Of a DNA stretch of 38,759 bases, positions 25,830 to 32,200 are shown piece by piece. Source of the stretch: Bacteroidota bacterium (GTDB lineage: Bacteria; Bacteroidota; Bacteroidia; Chitinophagales; Chitinophagaceae). Every line of letters starts with the position of its first letter. The stretch's first letter is position 1. A program made the position numbers and the translations under genes. The DNA is taken from positions 1 to 38,759 of the forward strand of contig JAFDXN010000052.1 in NCBI GenBank assembly GCA_018267915.1, written 5' to 3'. The notes beneath the pieces were generated by a model. That model was given only the letters and a program-made list of their open reading frames with translations, was not told the origin of the DNA and made no database searches.

Positions 25830-25866
25830 AACAACCTGTGAATTGTTGTGGATTTTGTGTTGAATT
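25826..25866 (+). promoter_or_regulatory. Plus-strand TGTG box array facing bamD
   Basis: On the plus strand TGTG boxes begin at 25826 (TGTGAA), 25837 (TGTGAA), 25847 (TGTGGA) and 25856 (TGTGTT), at spacings of 11, 10 and 9 bases. The segment 25847-25866 is an imperfect inverted copy of 25773-25791 on the other strand (TGTGG-TTTTGTG-AATT in both). It mirrors the mraZ-side array. It ends about 120 bases before the bamD promoter candidate, so an effect on bamD is uncertain. Confidence 0.4.
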
Positions 25867-25986
25867 CTATTCAGGGCGGCAGTACCGGCTTCTGAGTCTG
25901 CCCGGACAACGGCGCGAATGACCCTGGCGAGCATACATTTTAACACACTTTTACCCGCACAAACGTGTATTACTCATTTCTTTCCA

Positions 25987-25994
25987 TATTTTTG
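25987..25994 (+). promoter_or_regulatory. Candidate -7 promoter box of bamD
   Basis: TATTTTTG is an exact TAnnTTTG match, 10 bases before the ATG at 26004. The transcript would have almost no leader. It would exclude the upstream in-frame ATG at 25965 as a start, in agreement with the lipoprotein signal peptide beginning at 26004. Confidence 0.45.
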
Positions 25995-26003
25995 CCCGCT
26001 ATT

Positions 26004-26816
26004 ATGCCAATCCGCAAGAACTTATGGATCTTTTGCCTGGGCATCATGTTATTAAGCGCTTGTCAGGGTTACGAAAAACTATTGAAAAGCAGCGATGTAA
26101 ACCTGAAGCTCCAGAAGGCCAACGAATATTACGACAAGAAGTGGTACCAGCATGCCAATCAACTTTATGAAGCACTGATACCGGTGATGAAAAACACCCG
26201 TAACTACCAGCCTTTATACTACAAATACAGCTACACCTTCTATTACATGAAGGATTACCTTTCTGCTTCTTATCACTTTAAGAACTATACGGAGTTTTTC
26301 CCCAATAGTAAGGAGGCAGAGGAATGCGAATTCATGTACGGCCTTAGCTTATTCAAGTATTCACCTAAATACAGCCTCGATCCCACCAATACCATCAAGG
26401 CGCAGGAGGCTTTACAGTCGTTCATAAACACCCACCCTAACTCCAAATACAATAAGGAGGCCCAGGGTTATGTAGATGAAAGCACTAATAAACTGGAAAT
26501 GAAGGCAGCGGATGCCGCCCAGCTTTATTATAATATTGGCCAGTACAAAGCCGCCAGTGTGGCCTATAGGAGCGTACTGCGCAACTATCCCGGCTCAGGG
26601 GTACTTGACAAATACCAGTATATGGAGGTAAGGTCTCTCTACTATTTTGCAAAAGGCAGCATACCCGAAAAGCAGGAGGAACGTTATGCTAATATGATAA
26701 ACGCTTATCATGAATTAGTTGACCAGTATCCAAAATCTCCGTACCTTCGCGACGCCGAGAAGTACTACACCCAGGCAGATAGTCACATTAAAAAAATACG
26801 AAATGAGCACAAGTAA
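26004..26816 (+). CDS. bamD: Outer membrane assembly lipoprotein BamD
   Basis: TPR lipoprotein of the BAM complex that folds beta-barrel proteins into the outer membrane. From the ATG at 26004 it has 270 residues with a lipoprotein signal ending LLSAC, Cys20 being the lipidated residue. TPR-type helices follow (ANEYYDKKWYQHANQLYEAL, YYMKDYLSASYHFKNYTEFFPNS, YYNIGQYKAASVAYRSVLRNYP, YHELVDQYPKSPYLRDAEKYY). The frame is open to an ATG at 25965, but that would bury the lipid signal behind 13 extra residues, and a promoter box lies between the two starts. It overlaps rpoZ by 14 bases. Confidence 0.92.
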   Translation: MPIRKNLWIFCLGIMLLSACQGYEKLLKSSDVNLKLQKANEYYDKKWYQHANQLYEALIPVMKNTRNYQPLYYKYSYTFYYMKDYLSASYHFKNYTEFFPNSKEAEECEFMYGLSLFKYSPKYSLDPTNTIKAQEALQSFINTHPNSKYNKEAQGYVDESTNKLEMKAADAAQLYYNIGQYKAASVAYRSVLRNYPGSGVLDKYQYMEVRSLYYFAKGSIPEKQEERYANMINAYHELVDQYPKSPYLRDAEKYYTQADSHIKKIRNEHK

Positions 26817-27123
26817 AAGAGCACTTGCATCCGTTAATCCCCTGGTGGAGACACGTGATGTGATAGCACTGAAGAATAAAACCGGTAACCTGTACGAGTC
26901 GATAGCTGTGATTGGCAAACGCGCCAGCCAGATATCGGTTACGATGAAGGAAGAACTGCACCGCAAGCTCGACGAGTTCATCATCCACGGCGACAACCTC
27001 GAAGAGATCCACGAGAACAAGGAGCAGATCGAGATATCTCGTATCTACGAGCGCATGGCTAATCCGGCACTGCAGGCTATCAATGAATTCAACGAAGACA
27101 AGATCTACTATCGTAAAAAGTAA
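26803..27123 (+). CDS. rpoZ: RNA polymerase omega subunit (Bacteroidota type)
   Basis: From the ATG at 26803 the protein has 106 residues; the frame continues upstream, but those codons lie inside bamD. Residues 24-50 (ALKNKTGNLYESIAVIGKRASQISV) fit the omega core that binds the beta' C-terminus. The C-terminal part (EEIHENKEQIEISRIYERMANPALQAINEF) is typical of the longer Bacteroidota form. Its start lies 14 bases inside the end of bamD, so translation is probably coupled. It is followed by a hairpin terminator. Confidence 0.85.
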   Translation: MSTSKRALASVNPLVETRDVIALKNKTGNLYESIAVIGKRASQISVTMKEELHRKLDEFIIHGDNLEEIHENKEQIEISRIYERMANPALQAINEFNEDKIYYRKK

Positions 27124-27143
27124 TCTCATAAACGCACACAACC

Positions 27144-27178
27144 GCAAAAGCTATCCGCATGGGTAGCTTTTGCATTTA
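27144..27178 (+). terminator. Terminator after rpoZ
   Basis: A 13-base arm, GCAAAAGCTATCC (27144-27156), pairs with GGGTAGCTTTTGC (27161-27173) around a GCAT loop, with one T-G wobble. It is followed by ATTTAT, a weak U-tract. It ends the bamD-rpoZ transcript. Confidence 0.75.
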
Positions 27179-27223
27179 TATCCACATCCTTGCGTCCACT
27201 CACGTTTTCACATTATTAACCCC

Positions 27224-27231
27224 TAACTTTG
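27224..27231 (+). promoter_or_regulatory. Candidate -7 promoter box of the HAD nucleotidase gene
   Basis: TAACTTTG is an exact TAnnTTTG match that ends five bases before the GTG start codon at 27236. The transcript would be leaderless or nearly so. Confidence 0.55.
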
Positions 27232-27235
27232 CACC

Positions 27236-27934
27236 GTGAAGAAGACTTACCAGCACCTGTTTTTCGACCTCGACCATACCCTTTGGGATTTTGAGAAGAA
27301 TTCTGAAATGACCTTGCGTCGTCTTTTCGCAGAATATGATCTCCCTTCACGCGGCATTACGGATTTTGATGCCTTCTACGCACAGTACAATATCCACAAC
27401 GATAAGCTTTGGGACCGTTTTCGCAAAGGCTTCATCAAGCGTGAAGAACTGCGCTGGAAGCGCATGTGGCTCACCCTCCTCGATTTTAAGATCGGCGATA
27501 CAGCGCTCGCTCATGAGCTAAGCACAGCCTATCTCGAGATACTGCCTACGCAGGGTATGCTGATGCCCGGTGCTAAAGAACTGCTGGAGCACTGTAAAGG
27601 CAAGTATGTGCTGCACCTCATCACCAACGGCTTCGAGACCACCCAGCTTTTAAAGCTGCAATACTCAGGCATCTCTTCCTACTTCAATGAGATCGTTACC
27701 TCTGAGAAGAGCAACAGTATCAAACCCAACAAGGAAATATTCGAATACGCCATGATGGCTGCGGGTGCCCTGCCAGAGCACAGCCTGATGATCGGCGATG
27801 CGCTGGATATCGATGTGCTCGGTGCCTTCAATGCGGGTCTCGACCAGGTGTATTTCAATCCGCACAAAAAAGCGCACGAAGGCAGCCCCACCTACGAGGT
27901 ACATGGTTTAGCCGACTTGATTGAAATTCTTTAA
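27236..27934 (+). CDS. yjjG: HAD-family nucleotidase, YjjG type
   Basis: A 232-residue cytoplasmic HAD phosphatase. Motif I FFDLDHTLWDF has the nucleophile Asp11 and Asp13. The helical cap domain occupies about 20-95. Motif II is LITNG, motif III Lys is in NSIKPNKEIF, and motif IV is MIGDALDIDVLGA. The DHTLWDF variant and overall pattern match YjjG, which dephosphorylates non-canonical pyrimidine nucleotides. The start codon is GTG. It converges on the DUF721 gene with 16 bases between stops. Confidence 0.85.
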   Translation: MKKTYQHLFFDLDHTLWDFEKNSEMTLRRLFAEYDLPSRGITDFDAFYAQYNIHNDKLWDRFRKGFIKREELRWKRMWLTLLDFKIGDTALAHELSTAYLEILPTQGMLMPGAKELLEHCKGKYVLHLITNGFETTQLLKLQYSGISSYFNEIVTSEKSNSIKPNKEIFEYAMMAAGALPEHSLMIGDALDIDVLGAFNAGLDQVYFNPHKKAHEGSPTYEVHGLADLIEIL

Positions 27935-27950
27935 ATACGCAACGAGGTTT

Positions 27951-28232
27951 TTACTTCACGATCACCTCAGTTACCACCTGCTCCTTGAAATATTCGTTGA
28001 TATTCCGGATCAGTTGTTCCTTGCCGAACAACAATTCCTGCTTTAGCGGTGCAACGTCGGTGTAAACAGTAAGCAGGCCATTTTGCAATTTAATGTCACG
28101 GGTATATTTAGCGATCGTTTTACTGGTTATAGCCTCCCACTCTTCCCGCATGCGCAGCTCCGTCACCTTTGGTTTCCAGTTCGATTTCTCCAGTAAAAGG
28201 TTAAGGGCTTCCCCTATACTATACGACCCCAT
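27951..28232 (-). CDS. DUF721 family protein (DciA-like)
   Basis: A 93-residue protein with the conserved DUF721 pattern. GEALNLLLEKSNWKPKVTELRMREEWEAITSKTIAKYT leads to VYTDVAPLKQELLFGKEQLIRNINEYF. DUF721 includes the DciA helicase-loading protein of many bacteria; whether this short form loads the replicative helicase is inference from the family. A TAACTTG sequence lies directly before the ATG, one T short of the -7 consensus, so it may be leaderless. It is the only minus-strand gene in the right third of the window. Confidence 0.8.
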   Translation of the reverse strand: MGSYSIGEALNLLLEKSNWKPKVTELRMREEWEAITSKTIAKYTRDIKLQNGLLTVYTDVAPLKQELLFGKEQLIRNINEYFKEQVVTEVIVK

Positions 28233-28303
28233 ACCTGCAAGTTACTTATTTGCAAAAACATCTCCACACTTGCCAGGCTTGTCCGGGTTAATTTTATTTC
28301 CCT

Positions 28304-28311
28304 TATATTTG
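28304..28311 (+). promoter_or_regulatory. Candidate -7 promoter box upstream of DUF4290
   Basis: TATATTTG is an exact TAnnTTTG match in the 216-base gap between the DUF721 and DUF4290 genes. The next plausible start on this strand is 28449, so the leader would be about 130 bases, longer than usual here. T-rich sequence just before 28449 contains weaker variants that could be used instead. Confidence 0.35.
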
Positions 28312-28448
28312 CTTATCGCGATCCCCGCAATATTCTGCCAATCCCTTTTCCACGGCTGATACTTGCACAACACTTCAAACGACATCGCGCTGCATTTTAC
28401 CCAACTGGGGTACTTTTTGTTTTTGACTTTAACTTTTTTGACTTAACA

Positions 28449-29156
28449 ATGGAATACAATACTACGCGCTCCAAGATGCTGATGCCTGAATATGGCCGCA
28501 ATGTGCAAAAGATGGTAGAATACCTGCTCACCATAGAAGATCCTGCCGTACGCCTTAGAAACGCCGAAGCAGTTATTGAACTGATGGGCACACTTAACCC
28601 GCATCTTAAAACGGTGGAAGACTACAAACATAAGTTGTGGGACCATCTCTACCAGATGACAGACTTTAAACTCCAGGTAGATTCGCCATACCCGCCTCCG
28701 ACACCTGAAGAGGTATTTAAAAAACCGCAGCGCTTACCTTATCCGCAGGAGCATATCAAAGAGCGTCACCTCGGGAAAAATCTTACTGCCCTGCTCGATA
28801 AGGCGATAGCCGAAACTGATCCTGAAAAAAGGCAGGCCCTTACACAGTTAGTGGGCTATTACATGAAGCTGGCTTATACCAACTGGCACAAAGAACCCGT
28901 GCACGACGACATGATAAAAAGTGAGTTGAATATCCTGTCCAATGGCAAACTGGTTTACGAAACAGGCGGCTACCGTGTACACTTCGATACACGCAGCAAC
29001 TTTAAGCAGCGCAACAATAATAATAATGGCGGCGGCAATCGTAACTTCAAGGGAAACAACAACAATAGTGGTGGCGGCAATCGCAATTACGGTAACGGTG
29101 GCAACGGCGGCAACAATTACAACAAAAACCGTAAATTCAAGAATAAGAATAAATAG
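28449..29156 (+). CDS. DUF4290 domain protein with Asn/Gly-rich tail
   Basis: A 235-residue protein of unknown function. Residues 1-180 carry the DUF4290 pattern found next to murA in Bacteroidota (MLMPEYGRNVQKMVEYLLTIED near the start, TNWHKEPVHDDMIKSELNILSNG near 150-175). The last ~50 residues are a low-complexity tail of Asn, Gly, Lys and Arg with repeated GGGNRN units, probably disordered and basic and possibly RNA-binding. Six bases separate it from murA, so the two are surely co-transcribed. The function in envelope or RNA biology is unproven. Confidence 0.8.
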   Translation: MEYNTTRSKMLMPEYGRNVQKMVEYLLTIEDPAVRLRNAEAVIELMGTLNPHLKTVEDYKHKLWDHLYQMTDFKLQVDSPYPPPTPEEVFKKPQRLPYPQEHIKERHLGKNLTALLDKAIAETDPEKRQALTQLVGYYMKLAYTNWHKEPVHDDMIKSELNILSNGKLVYETGGYRVHFDTRSNFKQRNNNNNGGGNRNFKGNNNNSGGGNRNYGNGGNGGNNYNKNRKFKNKNK

Positions 29157-29162
29157 TCGCTG

Positions 29163-30470
29163 ATGAGCTCTTTCGAGATCCACGGAGGCCGCAGCTTAAG
29201 CGGCAGCATCACTCCGCAAGGTGCAAAGAACGAGGCACTGCAGGTGCTCTGCGCTGCCCTCCTCACCAATGAGCCGGTCACCTATACGAACGTCCCGGAC
29301 ATTGTGGACGTTAATACACTCATTGAGCTACTGGGCGATATGGGCGTGCGTGTGGAGCGGCCGACCTCGAATACCGTAATACTGCATGCGGATAAGATCA
29401 ATCCCGATTTCTTCATCGATAATACTTTCAAGAAAAAATCAGGTAAGCTGCGTGGCGCAGTAATGCTGGCAGGACCAATGCTTTCCCGCTTCAAAAGAGC
29501 ACATATACCGCAGCCCGGGGGCGATAAAATAGGCCGCCGCAGGCTCGATACGCATATCCGCGGCTTCGAAAAGCTGGGTGTCACTTTCAACTACGACAAT
29601 GAAGAGAACCTCTTCACCCTCGACGGTGAAGGGATGCGTGGCGCTTACATACTCATGGAAGAGCCCTCGGTTACGGGCACGGCCAATATTATAATGGCTG
29701 CAGTGCTGGCGCCCGGTCTTACCAATATCTATAATGCTGCCTGCGAACCATATGTACAGCAGCTTTGCCGCATGCTCAACCAGATGGGCGCACGCATCAG
29801 TGGCATTGGTTCTAATCTCATTACCATCGAGGGTGTTGATAAGCTGCATGGCTGCAGCCATAGGCTATTGGCCGATATGATCGAGGTAGGCTCTTTCATT
29901 GGCCTTGCTGCCATGACGAAAAGCGAACTCACCATCAAAGGCGCCGATGCTGCGCACCTCGGCATCATACCGGAAACTTTTGAGCGCCTTGGCGTGAACC
30001 TTTCCATCACCGGCGATGACATCTACATTCCCGCGCAGGAATCTTACACCATCCAAAAATTCATTGACGGGTCCATACTTACGGTTTACGACCATCCCTG
30101 GCCCGGCTTCACGCCCGATCTGCTCAGTATTGTACTCGTAATGGCCACGCAGGCAAGGGGTACCGTACTGGTGCACCAGAAAATGTTCGAGAGCCGCCTC
30201 TTCTTCGTCGATAAGCTGATAGAGATGGGCGCGCAGATCGTCCTCTGCGATCCGCACCGCGCCGTCATCATCGGCCTCGACAGGCAGGTGTCGCTCCGCG
30301 GCATCACAATGGTGTCGCCCGATATACGGGCGGGCGTAGCCCTGCTTATTGCAGCACTCTCAGCCCAGGGTAAAAGCACCATCCAGAATATAGACCAGAT
30401 CGACCGGGGTTACGAGCGCATCGACGAACGCCTGAACGCACTCGGTGCTGACATTAGGCGAATTACATAA
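29163..30470 (+). CDS. murA: UDP-N-acetylglucosamine 1-carboxyvinyltransferase
   Basis: First committed enzyme of peptidoglycan synthesis; it transfers enolpyruvate from PEP to UDP-GlcNAc in the cytoplasm. A 435-residue EPSP-synthase-type two-domain protein. GAKNEAL (Lys22-Asn23) is the conserved N-terminal substrate motif. The catalytic loop reads PQPGGDKIGRRR, with Asp121 where E. coli has Cys115. DHPWPGFTPDLLS and GRGYERIDERLNALGADI-type C-terminal motifs are present (here DRGYERIDERL). Normal length. Asp at this site retains activity but prevents covalent attack by fosfomycin in other bacteria. Confidence 0.96.
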   Translation: MSSFEIHGGRSLSGSITPQGAKNEALQVLCAALLTNEPVTYTNVPDIVDVNTLIELLGDMGVRVERPTSNTVILHADKINPDFFIDNTFKKKSGKLRGAVMLAGPMLSRFKRAHIPQPGGDKIGRRRLDTHIRGFEKLGVTFNYDNEENLFTLDGEGMRGAYILMEEPSVTGTANIIMAAVLAPGLTNIYNAACEPYVQQLCRMLNQMGARISGIGSNLITIEGVDKLHGCSHRLLADMIEVGSFIGLAAMTKSELTIKGADAAHLGIIPETFERLGVNLSITGDDIYIPAQESYTIQKFIDGSILTVYDHPWPGFTPDLLSIVLVMATQARGTVLVHQKMFESRLFFVDKLIEMGAQIVLCDPHRAVIIGLDRQVSLRGITMVSPDIRAGVALLIAALSAQGKSTIQNIDQIDRGYERIDERLNALGADIRRIT

Positions 30471-30506
30471 GACGACAAGCGGCTTCTGAGCAAATATTTA
30501 TACCTT

Positions 30507-30514
30507 TAAATTTG
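30507..30514 (+). promoter_or_regulatory. Candidate -7 promoter box of the secreted-protein/TPR/comEC block
   Basis: TAAATTTG is an exact TAnnTTTG match in the 52-base gap after murA, nine bases before the ATG at 30523. It could start a separate transcript for the two secreted paralogues and the TPR gene. Confidence 0.5.
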
Positions 30515-30522
30515 CTTTATAC

Positions 30523-31284
30523 ATGCAAAAGTCGGTATTGATCATATTATTGGCTTGCTGCTATAGCAACCTTTTTGCACAGGACGCCAAACAAATGGAT
30601 GCACGCATGGCTTACTACATGGATAGGCTTAGCTACTGGCATGAGCATGCCGATGCAACAATAGGCGGTGTGGACTCATTGGAGAATAACAACGACCTTT
30701 TTATAGAATACCTTGAGCGCACAGTTATTCAACGGGATACAGGTATATTCTATCCCTACCAGGAGGCAATAAAAAATGGCCTCAATGTCACTACTTCGCC
30801 CGACAGCATCCTGCGTATCTACGCCTGGGACCGGAAGGACGACCCCGACCGGGAACATATGGAGAACATAGCCGCTTACATGACTTACTATAACGTGCGC
30901 TATACCGACCTGGCATCATTGGAGAAAAAGGGAGCGCCTGGTTTCTTTTTTGATTTTATAGTGCCTATTCATACAAAAGAAGGCAATATTTACCTGGCAG
31001 TTTATCATGGCACACATTCGCTACGGGTAGAGGGCATCAGAGCCTATGGATTGGTCGACCATAAACTCGCCAAAATACCTTTCTTCAAAGATGAGACCGG
31101 ATTTTACAGCGACCTTGCCTACGATTACGAGCCGGACTCAGCCTCTGCCAAAGTGCTGTTACATTTTAATGAAAAACAAGATAAGCTCTACATCCCCCGG
31201 ATAAAAGACGGCAATTTTGCGGGTAAGTTTGTGGTTTATACATTCGACGGTAATAAATTTACCTACGATAAAAATGCGCGATAG
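30523..31284 (+). CDS. Secreted hypothetical protein A, 253 residues
   Basis: Not recognised. The N-terminus MQKSVLIILLACCYSNLFAQ is an export signal. Cleavage at FAQ is likely, although LLAC could also serve as a lipobox. Distinct motifs in the mature part are SILRIYAWDRKD (about 90-101), VPIHTKEGNIYLAVYHGTHSL, and the C-terminal VVYTFDGNKFTYDKNAR. These match equivalently placed segments of the next gene product, so the two are diverged tandem paralogues. Its position in a compact operon ahead of a TPR protein suggests an envelope role, but no activity can be named. Confidence 0.65.
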   Translation: MQKSVLIILLACCYSNLFAQDAKQMDARMAYYMDRLSYWHEHADATIGGVDSLENNNDLFIEYLERTVIQRDTGIFYPYQEAIKNGLNVTTSPDSILRIYAWDRKDDPDREHMENIAAYMTYYNVRYTDLASLEKKGAPGFFFDFIVPIHTKEGNIYLAVYHGTHSLRVEGIRAYGLVDHKLAKIPFFKDETGFYSDLAYDYEPDSASAKVLLHFNEKQDKLYIPRIKDGNFAGKFVVYTFDGNKFTYDKNAR

Positions 31285-31294
31285 GCACCTGTAC

Positions 31295-32200
31295 ATGAAA
31301 CCCATTTTTTTATTCGTTATTACCCTGATAAGCATAGCCCTGCCGTCATCTGCACAACAGGACGCAACCGCTGCATTGGAGAGCAAAATAGAGGAATGCT
31401 TGCATCGCATCGACAACCTGCGCCGTAGTGAGAGCAAATTCCGTGATGATTCCCTCCAGGTCATAAATGCCCGGTTGATGACCTACCTCAAAAAAACATG
31501 CTCACGACAGTCAGGCCTGCTCCAGGACGAGGTGCGCCCTACGGATTCGATAGGCAATCCGGTCACCGGCATGAACATCCTTACATCGGAGGATAACAAG
31601 CTGCGTATTTACTGCTGGGACACCTGGACAGGCAAATCACAGCACAGCTTCAATGCACTCGCGCAAATAGCGGCCAAAGGCAATGCAACCCGCGTGAAAG
31701 TCATGAATGATATAGCAGGCGGCGACGACAATGCCGATCATGCCGGCACCTACTTTACAGATATATGTACTGTGCATACCTTGCTGGGCAAAACCGTTTA
31801 CTTGCTGATGGACCATAAGGTGTATGGTAATAAAGGCGGTAGCCATGCCGTGCACTCGTATGAAATTGATAAAGGTTCGTTAATTCCCGTGCCTATATTT
31901 AAGACAAATGGTAAATTGCAGAATACAGTAGCCGTTGAGCACGACCTCGCACCTTATGGCGAGTGGGCTGAGGACGATGCTAACATAAAGCTGAGTGATG
32001 ATAAGAAGACCATGTTTGTACCTCTGCTGAAAAAAGAACTGCCAACGCTCAGCCGGAAAGATTCACTGAACGAGGCCAGGAAACTCGTAAATACTGCCGA
32101 TAGTGATGGGGCATTAAAAGGCGACTACTATATTTACCGATTTGACGGATTTCATTTTGTATACGATAAAGAGGCTAATAAAGGACTGAAGCAGCAATAG
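31295..32200 (+). CDS. Secreted hypothetical protein B, paralogue of A, 301 residues
   Basis: Not recognised. I start at the ATG at 31295, where MKPIFLFVITLISIALPSSAQ is a good signal peptide; upstream in-frame codons run back into protein A. The mature part begins with a short helical stretch (ALESKIEECLHRIDNL). It shares with A the motif NKLRIYCWDTW, the vocabulary VHTLLGKTVYLLMDHKVYG, and a C-terminal YYIYRFDGFHFVYDKEA. It starts 10 bases after A and its stop is immediately followed by the TPR gene start. Ends without a sorting domain. Confidence 0.68.
   Translation: MKPIFLFVITLISIALPSSAQQDATAALESKIEECLHRIDNLRRSESKFRDDSLQVINARLMTYLKKTCSRQSGLLQDEVRPTDSIGNPVTGMNILTSEDNKLRIYCWDTWTGKSQHSFNALAQIAAKGNATRVKVMNDIAGGDDNADHAGTYFTDICTVHTLLGKTVYLLMDHKVYGNKGGSHAVHSYEIDKGSLIPVPIFKTNGKLQNTVAVEHDLAPYGEWAEDDANIKLSDDKKTMFVPLLKKELPTLSRKDSLNEARKLVNTADSDGALKGDYYIYRFDGFHFVYDKEANKGLKQQ

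Noticed and set aside
25747..25866. Chromosomal replication origin (oriC) with DnaA boxes, suggested by divergent gene orientation and a TTTTCCACA sequence at 25811
   Set aside because: Only that one box is within a single mismatch of TTATCCACA; the others differ at two or three positions. A few lines counted by hand show C above G or near balance on the plus strand on both sides, so no skew inversion was apparent. A whole-genome GC-skew plot would settle it.
25965..26003. Upstream ATG start for bamD
   Set aside because: It would place 13 residues before the lipoprotein signal peptide, and an exact -7 promoter box lies between it and the preferred start.
26719..26802. N-terminal extension of RpoZ from an ATG at 26719
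   Set aside because: The extra 28 codons lie wholly inside bamD in another frame and have no resemblance to omega subunits; the family N-terminus fits the ATG at 26803.
28980..29156. Tandem nucleotide repeat or CRISPR-like array at the end of the DUF4290 gene
   Set aside because: The repetition comes from Asn/Gly codons in a low-complexity protein tail; there are no regular repeat and spacer units. No CRISPR array was seen anywhere in the window.
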